Source: Flavobacteriales bacterium (GTDB lineage: Bacteria; Bacteroidota; Bacteroidia; Flavobacteriales_E; Vicingaceae). Taken from it: 15,713 nucleotides of DNA. The notes beneath the pieces were generated by a model. That model was not told the DNA's origin and ran no database searches. It saw only the letters and a list, made by a program, of their open reading frames with translations. The translations under genes were made by a program, and so were the position numbers. The first letter of the stretch is position 1, and each line of letters begins with the position of its first letter. The stretch is taken from positions 62,161 through 77,873 of the forward strand of contig NVVI01000011.1 in NCBI GenBank assembly GCA_002402165.1, in the 5' to 3' direction. This document shows, piece by piece, positions 6,217-12,819 of this stretch.

Positions 6217-7888
6217 TGTTAAAAACATATTAGTTGTAATGATACCATTTTTAATGCTATCATTAACTGCTTATGCTCAAACAAAACCTTCTGTAGATTC
6301 TACTACTATTTTTACAGAAACTGTTTTTAAACCATTTTTAACGGATGCTTTTAAAATTAAAAAGAACCCAACTATTAAAGATACAAACAAGGTTATTCCT
6401 GAATTGAAATACTCTTTTTTACACAAACAAGTTCCTGTAATCTTTAACATAGACCCTATAAAACCTGCAAAAATAAAAGGAGAACCTCTAGTTAAATTAT
6501 ATAGAGGTTATGCAAAATTTGGTTTTGGAACAAACATTACACCTTTAGCTGAAATCTATTATAATTCTAAACGATCTAAAAATCTTTCTTATGGATTTTC
6601 TGCAAAACATTTTTCTTCACAAGGACTTGCAAATAATGATTACAGCAGTTATAGTGATAATGAATTAAATATTTTCGGTAAAAATTTCACAAAAGAATTT
6701 ACGCTTTATAGCAAAACTGGATATACCAGGAATGTAAATCATTATTATGGTTTTTCAGATGAAACCACATCAACATTAATAAATTCAGATGATATCAAGC
6801 AAGAACTCGATAAATTTAATATAGCATTTTCTTTAACAAGAAACTTTACAGATACCAATCAATTTGATTATAATTTTGACATCTCTTACCATAACATTAA
6901 TGACTTATACGAAGTTTCAGAAAATCATTTTGAGGTAGATGGAAAATTAAGTAAATGCCATAAAAATGAACTCTATACCATAGGTGTAGAAATGAATTAC
7001 AATAAATTAATTAATCCTTTAGACCAAGAAAATAATTTAGTTTTAGGATTAAATCCACACATTAGCACCAGTACAGATAAATGGCAATTTCAGGTAGGGG
7101 TTGGATTGTATCTAAATTCTTATCCTGATACTAAATTTCATTTTTATCCAAAAGCAGAATTCAAATACAATGTTGTTGAACACATTATTATTCCTTACCT
7201 AGGAATTAGAGGAGGCTTAATAAGTAATAATTTAAACAACTTCTATCAAGAAAATCCTTTTATAAATACTCAATTATTAAACATTCAAAACAGTAATCAG
7301 AAATATGATATTTATGGAGGAATTAGAGGTAGTTTAAGTTCCAAAATTACTTTTAACACCAGTTTTAGTCAACAAAAAATTGAAGGAATGCCGCTTTATG
7401 TAAAAGATTTTAGCAATTTCGAAAATCAATTTATTGTAACATATGATACTGTTTCTTTCTCTAAAGTTACAGGAGAACTAACCTATCAGAAATTAGAAAA
7501 ATTAAAGATTTTATTAGGCGGAAACTATTACAGTTATAGCCCAAGAAATGAAATTAAAGCATGGCATAAACCTGATTTTAAAATATCGTTGTCGGGTATT
7601 TATGATTTAGGTGATAAAATTATTGTTAGAGCTGATTTCTTCTATTATAGTAAGCAATATGCTAGAACGTTTAATACAATTACCTCCAACAATATTGTTA
7701 CCATTACTGAACAAGCCAAAGAATTAGACGGTGTTTTTGACATCAATTTAGGACTTGAATATCGTTACACCAAAAAGCTATCCGCCTTTATTCAGTTTAA
7801 TAATATTGCATCTACTCCTTACAAAAGGTGGGAAGATTACCCAACTCAAAAATTTGGAGTTTTAGGTGGGCTGACTTATTCTTTTTAG
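6206..7888 (+). CDS. Outer-membrane beta-barrel protein (TonB-receptor-like, no plug)
   Basis: A 560-residue exported protein with a signal peptide MMSNVKNILVVMIPFLMLSL ending AYA-Q near residue 25. A Pro/Lys-rich linker (about 30-95, with KIKGEPLVKLYRGYAKFGFG at its end) follows. From about 95 on come many alternating aromatic/polar strands with Asn/Asp-rich turns, ending GGLTYSF; a terminal Phe is the usual barrel-assembly signal. Bacteroidota genomes often label such proteins TonB-dependent receptors, but I see no carboxypeptidase-like domain, no TonB box and no plug. 'Porin-like barrel' is therefore safer. It starts 11 bp inside the end of the TPR gene (a second ATG at 6209 is equally possible), so translation is probably coupled. 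Its stop overlaps the stop of the convergent XRE gene by 4 bp. Confidence 0.82.
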   Translation: MMSNVKNILVVMIPFLMLSLTAYAQTKPSVDSTTIFTETVFKPFLTDAFKIKKNPTIKDTNKVIPELKYSFLHKQVPVIFNIDPIKPAKIKGEPLVKLYRGYAKFGFGTNITPLAEIYYNSKRSKNLSYGFSAKHFSSQGLANNDYSSYSDNELNIFGKNFTKEFTLYSKTGYTRNVNHYYGFSDETTSTLINSDDIKQELDKFNIAFSLTRNFTDTNQFDYNFDISYHNINDLYEVSENHFEVDGKLSKCHKNELYTIGVEMNYNKLINPLDQENNLVLGLNPHISTSTDKWQFQVGVGLYLNSYPDTKFHFYPKAEFKYNVVEHIIIPYLGIRGGLISNNLNNFYQENPFINTQLLNIQNSNQKYDIYGGIRGSLSSKITFNTSFSQQKIEGMPLYVKDFSNFENQFIVTYDTVSFSKVTGELTYQKLEKLKILLGGNYYSYSPRNEIKAWHKPDFKISLSGIYDLGDKIIVRADFFYYSKQYARTFNTITSNNIVTITEQAKELDGVFDINLGLEYRYTKKLSAFIQFNNIASTPYKRWEDYPTQKFGVLGGLTYSF

Positions 7889-8106
7889 ATTACAATAGTC
7901 AGTAATTCAGACAAAGAAACCCCTAGTCCTTCTGCTACTTCTAACAAATAAATATATGATGGATTTATATTTCCAGACTCCAACCTGTGTATTGACTGTT
8001 GATCTTTATCAATTCGATGAGCAAGCTCTGTTTGGGATATACCTAAATCACTTCTCTTCTTCCTTACTTTCTCTCCAATATCTTTAAGTATGTCAAGCTT
8101 ATCCAT
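7885..8106 (-). CDS. Small XRE-family transcriptional regulator
   Basis: The protein is 73 residues, essentially a bare Cro/C1-type HTH domain. The recognition unit is ISQTELAHRIDKDQQSIHRL at 23-42, followed by ESGNINPS and a closing helix (YIYLLEVAEGLGVSLSELL). It has no added ligand or toxin-binding domain, so it probably dimerises and represses directly. It diverges from the lipoprotein gene at 8218 across a 111-bp gap holding a 16-bp palindrome (8153-8168) that overlaps the -33 element of the lipoprotein promoter. It is the natural candidate regulator of that gene. Its 3' end overlaps the convergent barrel gene by 4 bp. Confidence 0.87.
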   Translation of the reverse strand: MDKLDILKDIGEKVRKKRSDLGISQTELAHRIDKDQQSIHRLESGNINPSYIYLLEVAEGLGVSLSELLTIVI

Positions 8107-8152
8107 CGATATTATTTGACATCCAAGCTATTCTATTTCATAAAAATAATTC

Positions 8153-8168
8153 ACAACGGATTCGTTGT
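8153..8168. promoter_or_regulatory. Palindromic operator between the XRE gene and lipoprotein gene
   Basis: ACAACG-GATT-CGTTGT is a perfect 6-bp inverted repeat. Its right arm contains the TTG used as -33 by the promoter of the lipoprotein gene. The left arm offers the same TTG on the opposite strand. It is a likely binding site for the adjacent 73-residue XRE protein. Confidence 0.6.
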
Positions 8169-8194
8169 ATTTTAAGATAGTTTTCATACATTTG
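8165..8194 (+). promoter_or_regulatory. Bacteroidota-type promoter for the lipoprotein gene
   Basis: TTG at 8165-8167, a 19-bp spacer, and TACATTTG at 8187-8194 give a full match to the -33 TTG / -7 TAnnTTTG consensus. The expected start is near 8199, leaving a leader of about 19 nt before the ATG at 8218. Confidence 0.72.
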
Positions 8195-8217
8195 GGAAAA
8201 TCAAAAACTAAAACACT

Positions 8218-8973
8218 ATGAAAAAAATCATTTATTTATGTGCTACTGCACTTTTATTGTTCACCTCAAATGCTTGTAATAAAGAAGAATTACAGATTAA
8301 TCCGTTAACATCATCTTCCAATGGTGATAATAGCATTAATGCTACTGCAAGAAATAGCAATGCAAGTAAAGGGGATATATGCCATAATGGAAATACAATT
8401 AATATTAATATGAATGCTTTACAATCACATCTTGGACACGGTGATATTCCAGGTTCTTGTGGGAATCCTCTACCAGCTAATTCTTGGTACTTTAAAGTTG
8501 GGCTTACATCAATTACTGAAGCAAAAAATAATTCACTTTTTACTGATGCCTTTTTTCAAATAGCAAGTGACCAAATAAGGGCTGAGTTTGAAGATGATTT
8601 ATCAGATGAGTTTTTATTTGACAATAAAAAAAGAGCATTTGCCTTTACCTCTAAAACAAACCCTAAAAGAACTTTATTGTTAGCATCAAAAGGAGGAACA
8701 ATTGAATCAAGAATTATCACTATAACATCTACAGATGTAACTTTATCAGATATTGGAGAAGCAAATAGTATAACGCTTCCAATCATGCCATCACCTCAGC
8801 AAACACCAAATTGTGATGATCTTGGACCGCCTCTTCCTGGTGAGGGTTTTGTCGACTGTTTTGTTAGAAACTTTTCTAATTTTCCTTGTGATTTTCTTGG
8901 TGTTGTTGTAATTGCAACAAACCCGGGAGCAGTTATACTTGCTATTGAGGCAGTTTGTATATTTGGTGCATAA
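8218..8973 (+). CDS. Predicted surface lipoprotein with CH...HLGHGD...C motif
   Basis: A 251-residue lipoprotein. The signal peptide (1-19) ends TSNA before C20. The following NKEE resembles the K-D/E-D/E export signal that sends Bacteroidota lipoproteins to the cell surface. After a Ser/Asn-rich linker (about 28-50) comes C55-H56...H71-L-G-H74-G-D...C81, a short motif I have seen repeatedly in exported Bacteroidota proteins; its Cys/His spacing could bind a metal or form a disulphide. The middle (about 88-190) looks like a small soluble domain that I do not recognise. The tail has four cysteines (C199, C214, C224, C247) and a hydrophobic stretch from about 225 to the end. It is transcribed from its own promoter and probably regulated by the divergent XRE protein. 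Confidence 0.75.
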   Translation: MKKIIYLCATALLLFTSNACNKEELQINPLTSSSNGDNSINATARNSNASKGDICHNGNTININMNALQSHLGHGDIPGSCGNPLPANSWYFKVGLTSITEAKNNSLFTDAFFQIASDQIRAEFEDDLSDEFLFDNKKRAFAFTSKTNPKRTLLLASKGGTIESRIITITSTDVTLSDIGEANSITLPIMPSPQQTPNCDDLGPPLPGEGFVDCFVRNFSNFPCDFLGVVVIATNPGAVILAIEAVCIFGA

Positions 8974-9083
8974 GAACAAAATAATTGTTAACTTTAAGAA
9001 AAAGTAATTTATTTTAACTTTAGGAAAGAAAAAATTTTTGGGCAATTATTCCTATAATAATTAACATTAATTTGTTATTATTA

Positions 9084-9203
9084 ATGACCCATTTTTTTAA
9101 TATTGGAGAAGATACTTTTGCTATTGCAACCATTATTTTAATTATTGTTGTGGCTATTGTTTCACCATTTAGAAAAAGAATTTCTAAGCTATTTAGAAAT
9201 TGA
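9084..9203 (+). CDS. 39-residue single-pass membrane miniprotein
   Basis: A short frame from the ATG at 9084 to the TGA at 9201-9203 encodes MTHFFNIGEDTFA, then an uninterrupted hydrophobic helix (about 13-26, Ile/Val/Ala/Leu) and a basic tail SPFRKRISKLFRN. The layout of acidic N-terminus, one membrane span and Arg/Lys-rich C-terminus is coherent. The frame lies 110 bp after the lipoprotein stop and 26 bp before a strong terminator, so it is the last gene of the unit. No good independent promoter is evident, and readthrough from the lipoprotein promoter is likely. A chance ORF cannot be excluded at this length. Confidence 0.5.
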   Translation: MTHFFNIGEDTFAIATIILIIVVAIVSPFRKRISKLFRN

Positions 9204-9229
9204 TTGAAAAGGAAAAATAAACAACTATT

Positions 9230-9262
9230 AATAGAGTCGATAATAATCGACTCTATTTTTTT
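9230..9262 (+). terminator. Strong intrinsic terminator
   Basis: A perfect 12-bp stem (AATAGAGTCGAT / ATCGACTCTATT) around an AATA loop is followed at once by a T-run through 9262. It ends the transcript of the lipoprotein/miniprotein unit and insulates the dCMP deaminase operon. Confidence 0.88.
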
Positions 9263-9405
9263 CTCCCATTTGCTTGCACAATTTTAGCGTAGGGTAACTC
9301 GTTCCTGTTACAACTCTGCCGAATCACAATTATCACAAGTAAAAACTCGCAGTATCAGAGGAATTTTTTATTGTTCATAAAACATAATCTATCAAGCATC
9401 TTTCC
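9263..9405. other. Non-coding gap before the dCMP deaminase operon
   Basis: No open frame of note lies here. Positions about 9285-9360 are visibly richer in G+C than the neighbourhood and hold small complementary pieces: GTAAC/GTTAC around 9295-9310, and CTCTG near 9314-9318 with CAGAG at 9356-9360. They could be remnants of a repeat or a structured RNA. I cannot name either. Confidence 0.3.
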
Positions 9406-9413
9406 TACTTTTG
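9406..9413 (+). promoter_or_regulatory. -7 element of the dCMP deaminase operon promoter
   Basis: TACTTTTG is a full match to TAnnTTTG, 16 bp before the ATG at 9430, so the leader would be about 10 nt. No TTG is found at the standard 19-21-bp distance upstream. Confidence 0.5.
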
Positions 9414-9429
9414 ATTTTTTCAAATTGAA

Positions 9430-9867
9430 ATGGAGTACAGCAAAGAAAAACAACTCAGGTATGATAGTGCTTATTTAAAAATGGCATTAGAATGGTCAAA
9501 GCTTTCTCATTGTACCAGAAAACAAGTTGGTGCTTTAATTGTTAAAGATAAAATGATTATTTCTGATGGCTACAATGGCACTCCAACCGGCTATGATAAT
9601 TGCTGTGAAGATGAAAATGGAGAAACCCATTGGTACGTTTTACATGCAGAAGCAAATGCATTGACTAAAATTGCCAAATCAAATCATAACGCTAATGGAG
9701 CAACCTTATACCTTACTCTTTCTCCTTGTAGAGAGTGTAGTAAATTAATTTTACAAGCAGGGATAAATCGAGTGGTTTACATTAATGGGTACAAAGATGC
9801 TTCCGGATTAGATTTTTTAGCTGCTTCTGGTATTGAGCTTTCCCAAATTGATAGCCTAAATGAGTAA
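9430..9867 (+). CDS. Deoxycytidylate (dCMP) deaminase
   Basis: This enzyme deaminates dCMP to dUMP, supplying thymidylate synthase. The 145-residue protein is the usual length for the ComEB/dCMP deaminase family. It carries the zinc-dependent deaminase core: H72-A-E74-A-N with E74 as proton shuttle, and S-P-C100-x-x-C103, with H72, C100 and C103 as zinc ligands. RKQVGALIV at 30-38, DGYNGTPTGYDNC at 46-58 and the C58-C59 pair are also typical of dCMP deaminases rather than cytidine or guanine deaminases. Its last 8 bp overlap the start of the S41 protease gene. Confidence 0.93.
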   Translation: MEYSKEKQLRYDSAYLKMALEWSKLSHCTRKQVGALIVKDKMIISDGYNGTPTGYDNCCEDENGETHWYVLHAEANALTKIAKSNHNANGATLYLTLSPCRECSKLILQAGINRVVYINGYKDASGLDFLAASGIELSQIDSLNE

Positions 9868-11482
9868 AAATAGGACTCTCATATTTATTTTTCTTCCTTT
9901 AGTAATTGCTGGATGCATTATTATTGGAATCTACTTAGGGGCATTTTTAACTCCCTCTGACATCAACGATAAAACATTAATTTTCCCTCAAAACAAACGA
10001 TTTAACACAGCAACCAAGCTTAATGAAATTTTGAACTTTATTGAAGACGCCTATGTTGATTCCGTTGACAAACAAGAACTGACTGAACGTTCAATTACAT
10101 CCATGCTTGCTACATTAGATCCACATTCCTACTATATTCCTGCTAAAGATTTTGATGGAATGAACGATCCTTTAGAAGGGAATTTTGAAGGAATTGGTGT
10201 CGAATTTAGAATAAAAGATGATACTGTTCTCATCATTTCTCCTATTGTAAATGGTCCTTCAGATAAATTAGGAATAAAAGCTGGAGATCGAATAGTAAAA
10301 GTAGATACTACTAATGTTGCAGGAATCGGAATTACAAACGAAAAAGTAATAAAGCTTTTAAAAGGACCTAGAGGCACTAAAGTAAAAGTTGATATCGTAA
10401 GACAAGGATCTAAAAAAAGAAAACATTTTACCATTATAAGAGACCAAATACCAATCTTTAGTATTGATGCTCCTTATATGATTAAAGATGATATTGGTTA
10501 TTTGCGTATCACCCGCTTTTCTAAAACTACCTATACTGAATTTGTAGAAGCCACTCAAAAGTTAAAGAAAAAAGGAATGAAAAAACTCATCATCGATTTA
10601 AGAGGCAATGGAGGAGGTGTTTTAGGTACAGCAACAAAAATTGCAGATGAAATTCTTGTGAAAAATAAAATGATCGTTTACACAGATGGAAGAACCCGAA
10701 ATAGGGATGAATATTTTTCTACTGGCAATGGAACATTAGAATCATGTGATATTGCAATTTTAATTAATGAAAATTCTGCTTCAGCAAGTGAAATTTTGGC
10801 TGGTGCAATTCAAGACAATGATAGAGGTTCTATCATTGGAAGACGTTCTTTTGGCAAAGGCTTAGTTCAAGAGCAAGTAGTGTGGCCAGATGGGTCTGCA
10901 CTCAGATTAACAGTAGCTAGGTACTACACCCCAACAGGCAGGTGTATTCAAAAACCTTATGGAACAAATCTGGAGCAATATCATGCAGAGGCTTATAACC
11001 GATATGAAAATGGTGAATTATTATCAGCAGATAGCATACAGCTACCTGATTCATTAAAATTTTACACCCCAGAAGGGAAAATAGTTTATGGTGGTGGTGG
11101 AATTATGCCAGATATTTTTGTTCCCTTAGACACCGCAAATGGAACCATTTACTTATATGAGCTTAGGTACAAAGGTATTATTCAAAATTTTGCGTTGAAT
11201 TATGTAGACAAACAACGTAGAACATTAAATAAACAATATAAAAATGCCATTATTTTTAAAAATCGTTTTAAAGTAAACAATGATTTGTTTAACAGCATCG
11301 TAAAATTTGCTGATGAGAATGATGTGGAAAGAAATTTAGAAGAGATTATCACTTCAAAAAAATTAATTTCTAGAGGTTTAAAAGCTGCTATAAGTAGAAA
11401 TTTATTTAACGATTTTGGGTATTACGTCATTATTAATGATTACGATAAAACAGTTCAAAAAGCAGTTCAGTCTTTTAAGTAA
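9860..11482 (+). CDS. S41-family C-terminal processing protease (CtpA-like)
   Basis: A membrane-anchored serine protease of 540 residues. Residues about 7-30 are a single hydrophobic signal-anchor, placing the rest in the periplasm. A PDZ domain spans about 105-185 (GNFEGIGVEFRIKDD, then GIKAGDRIVKVD) and selects substrate C-termini. The S41 core spans about 200-430: LIIDLRGNGGGVLGTA at 243-258, NENSASASEILAGAIQD at 303-319 with S308 as nucleophile, and FGKG with K333 as general base. The 25-residue Ser-Lys spacing equals that of E. coli Prc. About 100 further residues follow without a recognised domain. The start overlaps the dCMP deaminase gene by 8 bp; the two genes share a transcript but have no obvious functional link. 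Confidence 0.92.
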   Translation: MSKNRTLIFIFLPLVIAGCIIIGIYLGAFLTPSDINDKTLIFPQNKRFNTATKLNEILNFIEDAYVDSVDKQELTERSITSMLATLDPHSYYIPAKDFDGMNDPLEGNFEGIGVEFRIKDDTVLIISPIVNGPSDKLGIKAGDRIVKVDTTNVAGIGITNEKVIKLLKGPRGTKVKVDIVRQGSKKRKHFTIIRDQIPIFSIDAPYMIKDDIGYLRITRFSKTTYTEFVEATQKLKKKGMKKLIIDLRGNGGGVLGTATKIADEILVKNKMIVYTDGRTRNRDEYFSTGNGTLESCDIAILINENSASASEILAGAIQDNDRGSIIGRRSFGKGLVQEQVVWPDGSALRLTVARYYTPTGRCIQKPYGTNLEQYHAEAYNRYENGELLSADSIQLPDSLKFYTPEGKIVYGGGGIMPDIFVPLDTANGTIYLYELRYKGIIQNFALNYVDKQRRTLNKQYKNAIIFKNRFKVNNDLFNSIVKFADENDVERNLEEIITSKKLISRGLKAAISRNLFNDFGYYVIINDYDKTVQKAVQSFK

Positions 11483-11488
11483 ACCATT

Positions 11489-11896
11489 ATGAAAAAAGAC
11501 ATTAAGCCATCAAAAGTTAAGGATGTTGCTGTTGCTGTTATCAAAGAGCAAAATGAACTCGGTCAAGATATATGGAATGTTTACTTAATTAACCAAAAAA
11601 CCGAAACCATAGAAAATGTGCTAGTTTCTGCAAAAGGCTACCTAACAGATGTAAAAGGAATTGAAACAAAAACATCTTCCTTAAGACATTCTATAGGAAA
11701 CATTGAAGCTAATAATTACGCTCAAATTGAACCAATAATGGAAGATGTTTTTGGATTGCATAATGAATATTGGATCAGTTTTTTTCATAACAATGAAATG
11801 CTTGATAAAAAGTATATTTTTTTGGCAGAAACCATTGCAGCAAAAAACCTGATCAATGTTCCCATAATCAATAAGTCTGGAGTAATGATTAAATAA
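11489..11896 (+). CDS. Conserved-looking hypothetical protein
   Basis: A soluble 135-residue protein with no signal peptide or membrane span. It looks like an alpha/beta fold: an N-terminal strand VKDVAVAVIKE, then DIWNVYLINQKTETIENVLVSAKGYL, which reads as a beta-rich half, and a later WISFFHNNEMLDKKYIF. I do not recognise a catalytic motif. It starts 6 bp after the S41 protease stop and probably shares that operon. Its base composition matches the flanking housekeeping genes, so it looks like resident rather than accessory DNA. The function is unknown. Confidence 0.75.
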   Translation: MKKDIKPSKVKDVAVAVIKEQNELGQDIWNVYLINQKTETIENVLVSAKGYLTDVKGIETKTSSLRHSIGNIEANNYAQIEPIMEDVFGLHNEYWISFFHNNEMLDKKYIFLAETIAAKNLINVPIINKSGVMIK

Positions 11897-11968
11897 GTCG
11901 TTTTTACTACTTGACTTTCTCCTAAAAAAACGCTAATTTCGTTTAACAGCAGTTTTATATTTGAATTT

Positions 11969-12010
11969 ATCCTGAGCTTGTCGAAGGATTAAAACGTGAC
12001 ATAGAATGAC
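11969..12010. repeat. Dispersed 'ATCCTGAGC...GAAGGATTAA' element, copy 2
   Basis: Positions 11969-11992 match 2781-2804 with two differences (T for C and C for A). The copy continues into a GTGACATAGAATGAC segment resembling the distal arm of such elements. It lies in the 139-bp gap between the dCMP deaminase/S41 operon and the accessory pair starting at 12036, roughly marking the boundary. No clear promoter or terminator is visible in that gap. Confidence 0.7.
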
Positions 12011-12035
12011 GTTGTAGCACATACCCCTTTTAATT

Positions 12036-12788
12036 ATGAAAGAAATAGAAAATCTTATATCAAGTATTAAAAAATGGTGTGATACTAATTCTATAAAACA
12101 TTTTGAAGGAACCTTAACAGAATATGATAGTGTTTTTGAATTAAACCTAAAAGATTCAGTTTTTGAATTTCTTGAAATTTGTAAATCAAATAATATCGCT
12201 CATATTATTTTTGAAACTGAATTATATTCATTTGAAGAATATGAGTATGAAATATTAGATGACTCTGGTATTGTAGATGATGAACCTATAAATCAAATTC
12301 AAGATGTTTTAAGTGAGTCAACTAAATTTGATAACTCTATCGATTATTTAATAATTTACTGTGTACATGAAGGAATTATTTATAAATCTTCCTTTATTCC
12401 TGAATGGCGAACTAAAATTGAAAATGAAATTGATTTAGTTATTAAAAAATATGTTCAATTAAAACGAGAAGAGATACAAAGAACGTTTCCAAATTGTTAT
12501 GAACAACGTGATAGAATTTGTAATAAAATAGCATCCCACCCAAATTTTTTAAGGTTTTCTACAAGGTCGAAAAAGAAAAAAGTAATTATTGAAAACGTTT
12601 TAATCGAAGAAGATATTGAAATAACCGAAAGAAATTTAAAAATTGTTAAGTTTATATCGACCCCTAATGTGCTTGACATATTTTATAACAAGTATTTTGA
12701 CGATGCAGCTAGTAAAATCAATATGCAAATTAGAGCAATGAAAAAAAAGGATACAATAAAATTGATACCATCAAAAAACTTGACCTAA
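12036..12788 (+). CDS. Unrecognised 250-residue soluble protein
   Basis: I do not recognise this family. It has no signal peptide or membrane span. The N-terminal half is acidic (about 59-89, rich in Glu/Asp: TELYSFEEYEYEILDDSG) and includes a hydrophobic core stretch IDYLIIYCVHEGIIYKSSF near 102-120. The middle is helical and charged (EIDLVIKKYVQLKREEIQ at 131-148). The C-terminal third is basic, with RSKKKKVIIENVLIEEDIEI around 177-196 and a Lys-rich end. The charge split suggests contact with a protein partner and possibly nucleic acid, which is inference. The gene lies 31 bp upstream of the DUF2130 gene in the same direction, so the two are probably co-transcribed and may work together. 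Confidence 0.75.
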   Translation: MKEIENLISSIKKWCDTNSIKHFEGTLTEYDSVFELNLKDSVFEFLEICKSNNIAHIIFETELYSFEEYEYEILDDSGIVDDEPINQIQDVLSESTKFDNSIDYLIIYCVHEGIIYKSSFIPEWRTKIENEIDLVIKKYVQLKREEIQRTFPNCYEQRDRICNKIASHPNFLRFSTRSKKKKVIIENVLIEEDIEITERNLKIVKFISTPNVLDIFYNKYFDDAASKINMQIRAMKKKDTIKLIPSKNLT

Positions 12789-12819
12789 CAGAAGGACTAT
12801 ACAATACATATAAATAATT

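Noticed and set aside
6206..7888. Canonical TonB-dependent receptor
   Set aside because: Barrel-type strands and a terminal Phe are present, but no TonB box, plug or carboxypeptidase-like domain is visible, and 560 residues is short for that class.
9044..9062. AATTATT/AATAATT hairpin upstream of the miniprotein as a regulatory site
   Set aside because: The palindrome is pure A/T in A/T-rich DNA, with no promoter overlap, so it may well be chance.
12497..12679. Minus-strand open frames inside the accessory and housekeeping genes
   Set aside because: They are shadows of well-supported + strand genes, rich in Ser/Leu/Phe as expected for antisense of Lys/Glu-rich coding DNA, with no promoter or domain.
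12783..12789. ACCTAAC as the left end of another attC-like site
   Set aside because: It matches RYYYAAC, but no GTTRRRY partner or palindrome follows. A 7-mer this degenerate is expected several times by chance.
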